From: an uncultured Actinomycetes bacterium
GTDB lineage: Bacteria > Actinomycetota > Acidimicrobiia > Acidimicrobiales > RAAP-2
Assembly: GCA_903885505.1 (NCBI GenBank)
Contig: CAISIU010000101.1
Coordinates: 1 to 64,000 of the forward strand
DNA: 64,000 nucleotides
Direction of reading: 5' to 3'
Position 1 is the stretch's first letter. Each line of letters begins with the position of its first letter. Below are positions 37,837 through 47,638 of this stretch, in pieces. The position numbers and the translations under genes were made by a program. The notes under the pieces were generated by a model. The model was not told the DNA's origin, made no database searches, and saw only the letters and a program-made list of their open reading frames with translations.

Positions 37837-39135
37837 GTGCGTTACTGGATTGAGACGCTGGGCTGCCCGAAGAACCACGTGGACTCCGACAAGTTGGAAG
37901 GTCTCCTCGGCAGCGACGGCTATTCGCCCGCCGACAGCGCCGAAGAGGCCGACATCGTCGTCGTGAACACCTGCGCTTTCATCGAAGCCGCTCGCGCTGA
38001 ATCCATCGAAACGATCTTGGATCTCGAAGAGCGTCGCAAGAAGGGTGCCCGTCTGGTGGTGACCGGCTGCATGGCCGAGCGTTACGGGGATGAACTCGCC
38101 GCCGCGCTGCCGGAAGTCGACCAAGTGGCGCGCTTTGACGAGAGCTTCGTGGCACCGACGCCGGTGGGTATTCCCTCGCGTCGCACCAACGCCTTCGACC
38201 TGCTCAATCTGCCACGTCCGGCCGCTCGCGCGCCCTGGGCCTACCTCAAGATCGCCGAAGGCTGCGACCGTCGCTGCGGCTTTTGCGCTATCCCGTCATT
38301 TCGCGGTGACCAGCGCTCACGTTCCTTCGACGAGTTGGTGAGTGAAGCCGAAGGCCTCGTCGCCAGTGGCGTGAAGGAAATCGTTCTCATCGCTCAGGAC
38401 CTCGCCAGCTACGGCCATGACCGCCGTCGCCGTGGTGCCGGTGAAGCTATTGAGGTGCTCGATGATGGTGGCGATCAGCCTCTCATCGCCTTGGTGAATC
38501 GCTTGACGCCCATTGTGGAGCGCGTGCGCCTGCTGTATCTCTACCCGTCGGGTCTCACGCCGCAATTGATCGACACGATCTTGGCCACCAACGTCCCCTA
38601 CTTCGACCTGTCCCTCCAGCACGTGTCGCGTCCCCTCCTGCGCAATATGAAGCGTTGGGGTGATGGTGAGCGTTTCCTCGAGCGCATCGCCGCCATTCGC
38701 ACCGCGCAGCCGTTGGCCGCGTTTCGCTCCTCTTTCATTGTGGGCTACCCCGGCGAGACCGAGGAAGACCAGCGCCTGCTCGTGGAATTCCTCGAAGCGG
38801 CGCAACTCGACTGGGCGGGTTTCTTTACCTACTCGCCCGAAGACGGCACCGTGGGGGCGACCCTGCCCAACCCCGTGGACCCGCAGCTCGCCATGGAACG
38901 TCTCCGCGAACTCACCGAAGTGCAAGACCGCATCACTGCCGCGAAGCGAGATGCCCGCGTCGGCACCCGCCACGTGGTGCTGGCGGACACCGCCACCACC
39001 GGCCGCAGCACGGCCGAGGCACCAGAGATTGACGGCGTCATTTACTTTGATACCCCGCAAGTGCCCGGTTCACTGCTTATCTGTGAGATAACGGGAAGCC
39101 GTGGGGTGGACCTGGAAGCGACGGTGATTAAGTGA
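37837..39135 (+). CDS. rimO: ribosomal protein S12 methylthiotransferase RimO (radical SAM)
   Basis: RYWIETLGCPKNHVDSDKLEGLL, KIAEGCDRRCGFCAIPSFRG; true start GTG 37837, because track start 37765 lies inside the tRNA. Confidence 0.95.
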   Translation: MRYWIETLGCPKNHVDSDKLEGLLGSDGYSPADSAEEADIVVVNTCAFIEAARAESIETILDLEERRKKGARLVVTGCMAERYGDELAAALPEVDQVARFDESFVAPTPVGIPSRRTNAFDLLNLPRPAARAPWAYLKIAEGCDRRCGFCAIPSFRGDQRSRSFDELVSEAEGLVASGVKEIVLIAQDLASYGHDRRRRGAGEAIEVLDDGGDQPLIALVNRLTPIVERVRLLYLYPSGLTPQLIDTILATNVPYFDLSLQHVSRPLLRNMKRWGDGERFLERIAAIRTAQPLAAFRSSFIVGYPGETEEDQRLLVEFLEAAQLDWAGFFTYSPEDGTVGATLPNPVDPQLAMERLRELTEVQDRITAAKRDARVGTRHVVLADTATTGRSTAEAPEIDGVIYFDTPQVPGSLLICEITGSRGVDLEATVIK

Positions 39136-39689
39136 GCGAGTCCACTCGGAAATACGGCGAAAGCGCCCTACTGACGCCCGCCAACTTGCTCACCCTCTTT
39201 CGCTTCGCCGTCACGCCGCTGTTTATTTGGTTGATCGTGACCCACGGCGCGTCGTGGTGGTCCACCGTGGTGGGTGCCACAGCGGCGTTCACCGACTACT
39301 TCGACGGCATCGTGGCGCGCAAGCACGGCACGACCACCTCCGGTGCCTTCCTTGACCCCTTGGCCGACAAGGTCGTCGTGCTCGGCTCGCTCTACACCCT
39401 CGTCATTCGTGGCTTCATGTGGTGGTTGCCAGTGGTCATCATCACGGTGCGCGAAGCCTGGATGAGTATCTACCGCTCGCGCATGAGCCGCCACGGGGTG
39501 TCGATTCCCGCCAGCAAGTTGGCGAAGTACAAGACCTTGGTGCAAGACCTCGCCATTGCCTTCTGCGTGATTCCCGGCGTGACTCATCAGCACTGGTTGT
39601 TAGTGACCACCTTGTGGGTGGCCATGGTCCTCACGATCTATACCGGCTGGCAGTACTTCCGCGATGGCCGACAGGCGGCGACGAAATGA
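39132..39689 (+). CDS. pgsA: CDP-diacylglycerol-glycerol-3-phosphate 3-phosphatidyltransferase
   Basis: TDYFDGIVARKHGTTTSGAFLDPLADKV CDP-alcohol phosphatidyltransferase motif. Confidence 0.92.
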   Translation: MSESTRKYGESALLTPANLLTLFRFAVTPLFIWLIVTHGASWWSTVVGATAAFTDYFDGIVARKHGTTTSGAFLDPLADKVVVLGSLYTLVIRGFMWWLPVVIITVREAWMSIYRSRMSRHGVSIPASKLAKYKTLVQDLAIAFCVIPGVTHQHWLLVTTLWVAMVLTIYTGWQYFRDGRQAATK

Positions 39690-40942
39690 ACGTCGACATC
39701 GTCGCGGTCGGCACGGAGCTTCTGCTCGGCCAGATCCCTGACACCAATTCGCAGTGGCTCGGCCAAGAGCTCGCCGCGCACGGACTCTCGTCATATTTTC
39801 ATCAGCACGTCGGCGACAACGGCCCACGCATCGTGACTGCCATTCGCACCGCCCTCGCACGCGCGGACGCAGTGATTATTTGTGGCGGACTTGGACCCAC
39901 CCAAGACGACATCACTCGTGAAGCGGTCGCCGAAGTCATGAACGTGCCCTTGGTGCGAGACCCGCAGATCGTCGAATTCATCACCACTTTGTTCGCCGAG
40001 CGTGGTCGCGTGATGTCCCCGAATAATGCGCGTCAAGCCGACGTGCCGCAAGGGGCCTCGATCATTCCCCAGCGTCGTGGCACGGCCCCCGGCCTTATTT
40101 GTCCCGTGGGCCACAAGGTCATCTACTGCGTGCCGGGCGTCCCTTACGAAATGCAGGAGATGTTCGAGCGTGCGATTTTGCCGGACCTCGAGGCACGTGC
40201 GGCCGCCCGCGGCGAAACCGCGGTCATTCGTAGTCGCGTGCTGCGCACCTGGGGGGCGGCTGAATCCACGTTGGCCGAGGTTCTCGACGCGCACGTGCAG
40301 GAACTCGAAAACTCCTCGAACGTCACCTTGGCCTACCTCGCCTCGGGCATCGAGGGCATCAAGGTGCGCCTCACCGCTCGCGCGGCCGATGAAGCCGCGG
40401 CGCTCGAGGTTCTCGCTCGCGAAGAAGCGCGCGTGCGCGACATCTTGACCTCACGACTGGGCGACATCGTCTTTGGCGTCGACGACGAAACCATGGAACA
40501 CGCGGTGGCTCGTCAGCTCATTGATCGAGGCCTCACCCTCGCGGTGGCGGAATCGGTCACGGGTGGACTCATTGCTAGTCGTCTGGTGGCGGTCAGTGGC
40601 GCCAGCCAGTGGTTCCGCGGCGGCATCGTCAGTTACGCCAGTGACGTGAAGTTCGACTTGCTGAATGTTGATCGCGGCCCCGTGGTCAGTGGTCGCGCGG
40701 CCGAGCAGATGGCCGTCGGCGTGCGCGAGCGTCTCGGTGCGGACGTGGGTCTCGGCATTACCGGAGTGGCCGGCCCCGACAGTCAAGACGGGGAAGCCCC
40801 GGGCACGGTCTTTGTCGGTTGGGCCGTCGGTGACGTCATCGAGCACGTGCGCCTGCACTTGCCGGGCGATCGTCCGCGCGTGCGTCAGTATTCCGCGATC
40901 AGCGCGCTCGATGCGCTTCGTCGCCAACTCGACCAGATCTGA
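39686..40942 (+). CDS. cinA: CinA family protein (competence/damage-inducible; nicotinamide-nucleotide amidase domain)
   Basis: VGTELLLGQIPDTNSQWLGQELAAHG, CGGLGPTQDDITREAVAEV, AESVTGGLIASRL, GITGVAGPD; ATG 39686, ATGA overlap with pgsA. Confidence 0.95.
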   Translation: MNVDIVAVGTELLLGQIPDTNSQWLGQELAAHGLSSYFHQHVGDNGPRIVTAIRTALARADAVIICGGLGPTQDDITREAVAEVMNVPLVRDPQIVEFITTLFAERGRVMSPNNARQADVPQGASIIPQRRGTAPGLICPVGHKVIYCVPGVPYEMQEMFERAILPDLEARAAARGETAVIRSRVLRTWGAAESTLAEVLDAHVQELENSSNVTLAYLASGIEGIKVRLTARAADEAAALEVLAREEARVRDILTSRLGDIVFGVDDETMEHAVARQLIDRGLTLAVAESVTGGLIASRLVAVSGASQWFRGGIVSYASDVKFDLLNVDRGPVVSGRAAEQMAVGVRERLGADVGLGITGVAGPDSQDGEAPGTVFVGWAVGDVIEHVRLHLPGDRPRVRQYSAISALDALRRQLDQI

Positions 40943-40943
40943 C

Positions 40944-41555
40944 GTGAGCCACTCGCAGCCGGACCATCACTGGTTTCCGGGTTTTCTGGCGCCACCGGTC
41001 ACGACGGAGATGATGGCGGCGATCTGTCGTGACACGCCGTGGCGACACGACACCATCACCTTGTTCGGGCAGACCCACGATGTCCCACGCCTCACGGCAC
41101 TCATGGGCGATGAGGGCGTGACCTATCGCTATTCGCGCATCACCATGGAGGCCATTGCCTGGAGCGCGCCGGTCGCAGAATTGCGGCGTGGGGTCGAGGA
41201 GAAAAGTGAAACACGCTTTAACTCGGTGCTGCTCAATTGGTATCGCGACGGACGCGACTCGAACGGCTGGCACGCCGATGACGAACCCGAACTCGGCGAG
41301 GAGCCGGTTATCGCCTCACTGTCACTGGGGGTGACCCGAACGATGCGCTTTCGTCGCCGCGACGGTGAGGCGACATTCGCCATTGACCTCGCCGACGGTG
41401 ACGTACTCGTGATGTACGGCGACTCTCAGCGCGACTGGCTGCACACGGTGGCGAAGTCCACTCGCGTCACTCGCGATCGACTTAATTTGACGTTCCGCCT
41501 GATGGGGCCGCGCTCGAACGACGCAGCACCGACAACACCTTCTCGTCGTCAATAA
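40944..41555 (+). CDS. alkB: AlkB-like 2OG-Fe(II) oxygenase
   Basis: NSVLLNWYRDGRDSNGWHADDEPELGEEPVIASLSLGVTRTMRFRRR...LVMYGDSQRDWLHTVAK...RLNLTFR; GTG 40944 preferred over track start. Confidence 0.93.
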   Translation: MSHSQPDHHWFPGFLAPPVTTEMMAAICRDTPWRHDTITLFGQTHDVPRLTALMGDEGVTYRYSRITMEAIAWSAPVAELRRGVEEKSETRFNSVLLNWYRDGRDSNGWHADDEPELGEEPVIASLSLGVTRTMRFRRRDGEATFAIDLADGDVLVMYGDSQRDWLHTVAKSTRVTRDRLNLTFRLMGPRSNDAAPTTPSRRQ

Positions 41556-42987
41556 ACCACGCGCTGATTGCGCCGGCGAAGGCGAAGAGGCAGACCCACA
41601 AGAAGGGCTGGTGGTAGGCGTCGGAGAAGTGCTGCGCGATGTGCGCGGGCGCAATCTGGTGCTGGGCGACCTGAGCCGTGACGCGGTCAATCTGCGTCGT
41701 GAGGATGGAAATGAGCACCGCAATGCCGAGCGAGCTGGCGACTTGACGCTGAGTGGAAAACAGTGCGGACGCGCGACCCGTGTCGGCAAAGCCAATCTGT
41801 GAGAAGGCGGCGGCTTGCAGCGGAATGAAGACGAAGGCCCAACACAGTCCGCGGCCGAACAAGATGGCGCGATAGGTCCACAGGCTGGTGTCGAGGTGCG
41901 TGCCGAGCAGCAACATCATCACCGCACCGGCGACCGTGAGGCCCACCATCACCATGCGTCGAGGTCCAATTACGGGATAGAGCTTGCGGGCGACTTGGCT
42001 CATGATCATCACGCCGACGGCTTGCGGGAAGGTGGTGAGTCCCGAGCTCGCCGGTGACAGACCGCGCACGCCTTGCAGCATGAGCGGCATAAGTAGGACG
42101 AGGCCGAAGAAGCTGGCGGTGGCGAACGCGCTGGTGATGTTGGTGGCGGTAAAGACGCGATCTTTGAACAGTCGCAGCGCCAAGATGGGCTCGGCAATCT
42201 TGCTCTCGACCACGACGAGGGCCACGCCGGCGACGACACCGACGGCGAGTCCCGTAATGACTTTGGTCGAGCCCCAGCCGGACAGTTCCACTTGGTTCAG
42301 GCCATAGAGCAATCCACCCAAGGAGAGCGCGGACAAGGTGAAGCCCCAGGGGTCGAAGCGATTTTCCGCGTGGTGCTGATATTCCTTCAGCTTCCACCAG
42401 CCGAAGAGGAAAGTGAGAATGCCGAAGGGCAGGTTGACGTAGAAAATCCAGCGCCATCCCCAGCCGTCGGTGATGTAGCCACCGAGGACGGGGCCACTGG
42501 CGGGTGCGAGCAAGGTCGGAATGGCCAAGATGGCACCGGCCTTGGCGCGCAGGTGTGGCGGATACGCGCGATAGAGCATGGCGGTGCCCACCGGCGTCAT
42601 CATGCCGCCACCGATGCCCTGCAGAAATCGAAACGCGGTCAACTGATCGATGCTGTGGGCGAATCCGCACAGGGCGGAACTCGCGGTGAAGATGAACAGT
42701 GCCGCCAGGAAGACTTTCTTCGTGCCGAAGCGGTCACCCAACCACCCCGACGCCGGGATGAAAATGGCGAGTGACATCAAGTAGCCCAGAACAATCCACG
42801 CGAGGTCGCTCGGCGACCCGTGATGAAAGGCGTTGCCAATAGCCGGCAGCGCGGTGTTCACGATGGTGCCGTCCATGATGTCCATGAACATGGCGACCAC
42901 GAAGACCGTGGCCACGATGTGCTGTTCGCTCATGCGGTTAAAGAAGGTGCCGCGCGACGACATGGGGGTAAGAGCCGTATCGCTCAT
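41482..42987 (-). CDS. MFS transporter, DHA2/EmrB-QacA type
   Basis: FMDIMDGTIVNTALPAIGNAFH, GWLGDRFGTKKVFLAALFIFTASSALCGFA, 14-TM layout; ATG 42987 (MSDTAL) with GGAGG RBS. Confidence 0.93.
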   Translation of the reverse strand: MSDTALTPMSSRGTFFNRMSEQHIVATVFVVAMFMDIMDGTIVNTALPAIGNAFHHGSPSDLAWIVLGYLMSLAIFIPASGWLGDRFGTKKVFLAALFIFTASSALCGFAHSIDQLTAFRFLQGIGGGMMTPVGTAMLYRAYPPHLRAKAGAILAIPTLLAPASGPVLGGYITDGWGWRWIFYVNLPFGILTFLFGWWKLKEYQHHAENRFDPWGFTLSALSLGGLLYGLNQVELSGWGSTKVITGLAVGVVAGVALVVVESKIAEPILALRLFKDRVFTATNITSAFATASFFGLVLLMPLMLQGVRGLSPASSGLTTFPQAVGVMIMSQVARKLYPVIGPRRMVMVGLTVAGAVMMLLLGTHLDTSLWTYRAILFGRGLCWAFVFIPLQAAAFSQIGFADTGRASALFSTQRQVASSLGIAVLISILTTQIDRVTAQVAQHQIAPAHIAQHFSDAYHQPFLWVCLFAFAGAISAWFIDDEKVLSVLRRSSAAPSGGTSN

Positions 42988-43054
42988 GTCGGCCTCCGAT
43001 CGGAGCCAGACTACGGGAGGCAGGCCTCGGTAATCTGCCTCTCGAGGAGACCAC

Positions 43055-44272
43055 ATGCACATCTCACACGAACCTGAAGATCTGGGCTTTTCCACCGAGC
43101 GACTCGAGCGCATCGACGAGTTCTTCAATAACTGGATCGCCGCGGACAAGTACGCCGGGTGGCTGGTGACCGTGGCGCGTGGTGGCGAACTGGCCTACGT
43201 GTCGCACGGTGGCTACGCGAATAAGGAAGAGGGTGCACCGGTGAGCCACGACACCTTGTGGCGCATCTTCTCGATGACCAAGCCGGTGACGGCGGTGGCC
43301 GCGATGATGCTCTACGAGCGTGGCGTCTTCGATCTCTATGACCCCATCGACAAGTGGCTGCCGGAGTTCGCGAACCCGCAGGTGTACGTGTCCGGGCCCG
43401 CGACCGACATGGTGACCGAGCCGTCTCGCGAGCCCATTCGCGTGTGGCACCTGTTGACGCACACCGCAGGCCTCACCTACGGCTTTAACTACCTGCACCC
43501 CGTCGATGAGGCGTATCGCCTCGCGGGTTACGAGTGGGCGGCCCCGAAAGGTTCGACCAACGAGACGGTCATGGCCGCCCTCGCCCAGATGCCTCTTCGT
43601 CACGAGCCGGGCTCGGCCTTTAATTACTCCGTCGCCACCGACGTCGTGGGTCGTCTCATCGAAGTGTGGTCGGGTCAGAGTCTCGGGGAGTTCTTTCGCG
43701 AGAACATCCTGTTGCCGCTGAAGATGTACGACACCGACTTTGGGGTGTCTGACGACAAGCTCGAGCGCGTGGCGCAGGTCTACGTGCCCGGACCCACGGG
43801 CATCGTCGCCATGCCCCAGCTCGGACGTGGCCTCAAGAGCCCGACCTACCAGTCCGGTGGTGGTGGACTCATCTCGTCGGCTCACGACTATCACCGCTTC
43901 ACGACCATGCTGTTGCGTGGTGGCGAACTCGACGGCGTGCGCCTGCTGGCGCCGGCCACGGTGGCCTTAATGAGTGAGAACCACTTGCCCGGTGGTGGGG
44001 ACATTGAGAGCCTGGCGCTCGACAGTTTCAAGGAACCGGCGTCGCGCGGCATGGGTCACGGCCTCGGCCTCGCGGTGGTGTCCTCGCGGGCTGGTCAGAA
44101 GTTGCCGCTGTCGGAGGGCAGCCTGCTGTGGGGTGGAGCGGCCTCGACGACGTTCTGGGTGGACCCCGCTCAAGATCTCACGGCCAGTTTCTATACCCAG
44201 CTGATCCCGAGCAGCACCTATCCAATCCGGCGCATGTTGGCGCCGCTGGTGTATCAAGCGCTCCTCGACTAG
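43055..44272 (+). CDS. serine hydrolase (beta-lactamase/esterase, class C-like)
   Basis: SMTKPVTAVAAMMLYERG (SxxK), FNYSVATDVVGRLIE; GAGGAG RBS. Confidence 0.92.
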   Translation: MHISHEPEDLGFSTERLERIDEFFNNWIAADKYAGWLVTVARGGELAYVSHGGYANKEEGAPVSHDTLWRIFSMTKPVTAVAAMMLYERGVFDLYDPIDKWLPEFANPQVYVSGPATDMVTEPSREPIRVWHLLTHTAGLTYGFNYLHPVDEAYRLAGYEWAAPKGSTNETVMAALAQMPLRHEPGSAFNYSVATDVVGRLIEVWSGQSLGEFFRENILLPLKMYDTDFGVSDDKLERVAQVYVPGPTGIVAMPQLGRGLKSPTYQSGGGGLISSAHDYHRFTTMLLRGGELDGVRLLAPATVALMSENHLPGGGDIESLALDSFKEPASRGMGHGLGLAVVSSRAGQKLPLSEGSLLWGGAASTTFWVDPAQDLTASFYTQLIPSSTYPIRRMLAPLVYQALLD

Positions 44273-44330
44273 GCCACCATTCTGCGTAAAAGTCCCCAGA
44301 TTCGGCTTATTCCCCTAAATATCCTTGATA

Positions 44331-44344
44331 CGAACATTTGTTCG
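44331..44344. promoter_or_regulatory. LexA/SOS box in the recA promoter
   Basis: perfect palindrome CGAACATTTGTTCG, matching the Gram-positive/actinobacterial LexA consensus CGAACrnryGTTYG. Confidence 0.9.
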
Positions 44345-44433
44345 TAGTACGGTTCGGTCAGCACTACTGCGACCGATGTCACAGCGGGTACTTAGCGTGC
44401 CCACCTATGGCAAAGACAACGAAGGAGATCACG

Positions 44434-45498
44434 ATGGCGACGGACGATCGAGCAAAGGCCCTTGACCTGGCCCTCGGGGCAATTGAGAAGCAGTTCGGTA
44501 AGGGTGCCGTCATGCGCATGGGCGAGAACCTGCACATGAACATCGAGACCATCTCGACCGGTGCGCTGGCCCTCGACATGGCCCTCGGCGTGGGCGGTCT
44601 ACCCCGCGGTCGAATCGTCGAAGTCTTCGGACCGGAATCGTCCGGTAAGTCCACCTTGGCCATGCACGTCGTGGCCGAAGCGCAGCGTCGAGGTGGCATT
44701 TGCGCCTACATCGACGCCGAGCACGCCATGGACCCCATCTACGCCCGCGCCATTGGCGTGAACGTCGACAACCTCTACATCGCTCAGCCCGACACCGGTG
44801 AGCAGGCGCTTGAGATTGCGGACATGTTGATTCGCTCCGGCGCCCTTGATGTGCTGGTCATCGACTCCGTCGCGGCCTTGACGCCGCGTGCGGAAATCGA
44901 AGGCGAAATGGGTGACAGCCACGTTGGCCTCCAGGCTCGCCTCATGAGCCAGGCGCTGCGCAAGCTCACCGCGAACCTCAGCAAGTCCAACACCATCGCC
45001 ATCTTCATCAACCAGTTGCGCGAAAAGATTGGCGTGATGTACGGCAGCCCCGAGACCACCCCGGGTGGTAAGGCGCTGAAGTTCTACAGCTCCGTTCGTA
45101 TCGACATCCGTCGTGTGGAGTCCATCAAGGACGGCACCGAGATCGTCGGTAACCGCACCCGTACCAAGGTCGTGAAGAACAAGGTGGCCGCGCCGTTCAA
45201 GCAGGCCGAGTTCGACATCATGTACGGCAAGGGCATCAGCCGCGAAGGTTCGATCCTGGACGTAGCGGTGGAGCTGGGCTTCGTGAAGAAGGCCGGAGCG
45301 TGGTTCACCTATGAGGGTGAGCAGCTCGGCCAGGGCCGCGAAAACGTGAAGAACTTCCTGCGCGAGAATCCGCAGATGATGACGGAAATCGACGGTCGTG
45401 TGCGCGAGAAGCTCGCCGCGGATGCGCTAGCTCTCGCGGCCAAGCGTGCGGGCGAACTCGCACCCGACGCCGAGACCGAAGACGTCGTTCTGGATTAG
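44434..45498 (+). CDS. recA: recombinase RecA
   Basis: [72 protein letters not shown] 44434 with GAAGGAG RBS. Confidence 0.98.
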   Translation: MATDDRAKALDLALGAIEKQFGKGAVMRMGENLHMNIETISTGALALDMALGVGGLPRGRIVEVFGPESSGKSTLAMHVVAEAQRRGGICAYIDAEHAMDPIYARAIGVNVDNLYIAQPDTGEQALEIADMLIRSGALDVLVIDSVAALTPRAEIEGEMGDSHVGLQARLMSQALRKLTANLSKSNTIAIFINQLREKIGVMYGSPETTPGGKALKFYSSVRIDIRRVESIKDGTEIVGNRTRTKVVKNKVAAPFKQAEFDIMYGKGISREGSILDVAVELGFVKKAGAWFTYEGEQLGQGRENVKNFLRENPQMMTEIDGRVREKLAADALALAAKRAGELAPDAETEDVVLD

Positions 45499-46958
45499 TG
45501 CGTTGCCACGTGGTGGGGCGATGGCGCCACCACGTGGTCGGCGGGCTTGTAGCTCGCGATTGCGCGGCGATATTCAAAGGTGAAGCCCGGCCAGGTAATC
45601 GTGTTGATGCCCTGGTCGTTGAGGTACCAACTCTGACAGCCGGCTCCCCACACGGTGCTCGGCAACTTGTCGCGAACCGTCTGAGTCCACGCACGCGCCG
45701 CGTCACGGGTGGGTTCGACCGCGGCCTGCTTGTCGAGAGCCACTTCGATGGATCTCGTGATGTAGGGGTACTGGCTCTCCATCATGAAGACCATGGACGA
45801 GTGCCCGAGGGCCGTATTGGGGCCGGTCACCACGTACATGTTCGGGAAGCCCGGCACGCTGGTGCCGTAGAGGTGGTCAATCTCGCCGCGATACGCCGCG
45901 GCCAAGGTGACGTCGTCACGGCCGTAGATGATCTCCGCCAAGGGGTTGTCGGCGACCATAAAGCCGGTGGCCATCACGATGACGTCGTAGTCGCGAGCCG
46001 TGCCGTCTCGGCTGACAATTCCCGTCGGCGTCACGCGGGCAATGCCGTCGGAGACGAGTTCGACGTTCAGTCGAGTGAAGGTTCGTAGGTAGTCATTCGA
46101 GATCATGACGCGCTTGCAACCCATGCGATAGGTCGGCGTCAGCTTCTTGCGAAGCGCGGGGTCGGCAATCTCCTGGGCAATGAATTCACGCGATTGCTCT
46201 TCACCACGGGTCATGCGCTCGGGTTGACGCACGAAGGCCAAGACCAAGAGCTCGCGCGTGAGGTACACCCAGCCGCGAACCAGCTTGGCCGCACCGGGAA
46301 TCAACTTGAAGACTCGGCGCGTGAACGGTCGCGTGGGATGTCCGCTGTGCGGCAAGATCCACGCGGCGGTGCGCTGATAGACGTCCAGCTGAGTGGCGTC
46401 GTTGGCAATGTGCGGAATGGCCTGGACGGCACTCGCGCCGGTGCCGATGACGGCAACTTTCTTGCCGGTGAGATCGAGGTCATCTGGCCAAGTGGCGGTG
46501 TGAACCAGTTGACCCGCAAACGAGTCGATGCCCTCGATGTCGGGTCGACGAGGTTCCATCAGGAAGCCACCGGCCATGATGAAGCAGCGAGCCTCCACGG
46601 GGCCGTGATTGGTCTGCAGCACCCAGCGGTCGTCGACCCAGCGCGCGTCGGTCACCGTGTGATCAAAACGAATCTGGGGGAGCACGTTGAAGTCGCGCGC
46701 CACCTTGTCGAGGTACTGCCAAATCTCACCGCGGAAGCTGTAGGTGTTGGACCACTCGGGATTGGGCGCAAAGGAAAAGGAGTAGAGCGCACTCGGCACG
46801 TCACAGCGACAACCGGGGTAGCGGTTCTCTCGCCACGTGCCACCCACCTGCGTGGCCTTCTCTAAAATGACGACGTCGGCAATGCCGGCGCGTCGCAAAT
46901 TGATGGCGTGGCCGAGGCCGCCAAATCCCGATCCGATGATCACCACGTCGTGAAGCAT
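45495..46958 (-). CDS. FAD-dependent monooxygenase, Baeyer-Villiger type
   Basis: [23 protein letters not shown] fingerprint [25 protein letters not shown]. Confidence 0.93.
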   Translation of the reverse strand: MLHDVVIIGSGFGGLGHAINLRRAGIADVVILEKATQVGGTWRENRYPGCRCDVPSALYSFSFAPNPEWSNTYSFRGEIWQYLDKVARDFNVLPQIRFDHTVTDARWVDDRWVLQTNHGPVEARCFIMAGGFLMEPRRPDIEGIDSFAGQLVHTATWPDDLDLTGKKVAVIGTGASAVQAIPHIANDATQLDVYQRTAAWILPHSGHPTRPFTRRVFKLIPGAAKLVRGWVYLTRELLVLAFVRQPERMTRGEEQSREFIAQEIADPALRKKLTPTYRMGCKRVMISNDYLRTFTRLNVELVSDGIARVTPTGIVSRDGTARDYDVIVMATGFMVADNPLAEIIYGRDDVTLAAAYRGEIDHLYGTSVPGFPNMYVVTGPNTALGHSSMVFMMESQYPYITRSIEVALDKQAAVEPTRDAARAWTQTVRDKLPSTVWGAGCQSWYLNDQGINTITWPGFTFEYRRAIASYKPADHVVAPSPHHVATH

Positions 46959-46993
46959 GGGAGCACCCTACGCCGACTGACTAGCGTGACAAC

Positions 46994-47638
46994 GTGTCTG
47001 TGCCGCCTCGCCTGCGACCCCTACTTGGTCGAATCATTCGTCGATGGCGCCGGCAGCTCAATGAGTGGGCGATTATTGGCTCCGACGACCGCGAAGCGGC
47101 CACTTTTGCGCACTTTGGTTTCGGGGCCGCCATCTTGGCGCCGCAGGGCGTGATGTACAACGAGAAGGACATTTCCATCGGCGAGGGCACGATGATTGGG
47201 CCCCAGGTCACCTTGACCGCGGGCATGGGTCCGGGCCAAGAGATGCTGTCAACGCCCGTCGTCACCCTTGGCAAGAAGTGCATCATTGGCCGTGGCTCGC
47301 ACATCATCGGTCACTGGAACATCACCTTGGGTGACGAAATCCAAACCGGCCCCTACGTCTACATCACTGACCAAAATCACGGCTACGAGGACCCCGACGC
47401 CGCCATTGGTTGGCAGGCCACCACCGAAAAGCCAGTGTTCATTGGGTCGGGAAGTTGGCTCGGCACCGGTGTGGTGATTTTGCCCGGCACGCACCTCGGA
47501 CGTAACACCGTGGTGGCGGCGGGAGCAGTGGTGAGTGGCACCTTCCCCGACCATGTCGTTCTCGGCGGCGTACCCGCGCGCATCTTGCGTCACTACAGCG
47601 CCGACCACGGCTGGCAGTCCGGGGCACCCGCCTCGTGA
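46994..47638 (+). CDS. left-handed beta-helix acyltransferase
   Basis: IGEGTMIGPQVTLT...IGSGSWLGTGVVILPGTHLGRNTVVAAGAVVSGTFPDHVVLGGVPARIL. Confidence 0.9.
   Translation: MSVPPRLRPLLGRIIRRWRRQLNEWAIIGSDDREAATFAHFGFGAAILAPQGVMYNEKDISIGEGTMIGPQVTLTAGMGPGQEMLSTPVVTLGKKCIIGRGSHIIGHWNITLGDEIQTGPYVYITDQNHGYEDPDAAIGWQATTEKPVFIGSGSWLGTGVVILPGTHLGRNTVVAAGAVVSGTFPDHVVLGGVPARILRHYSADHGWQSGAPAS

Noticed and set aside
40665-40943. N-terminal extension of the AlkB ORF into cinA
   Set aside because: Overlaps conserved CinA sequence in another frame; GTG 40944 right after the cinA stop fits AlkB length
41687-42670. 327-aa antisense-frame ORF within the MFS gene
   Set aside because: Same strand, different frame from the well-supported MFS; Arg/His-rich artefact
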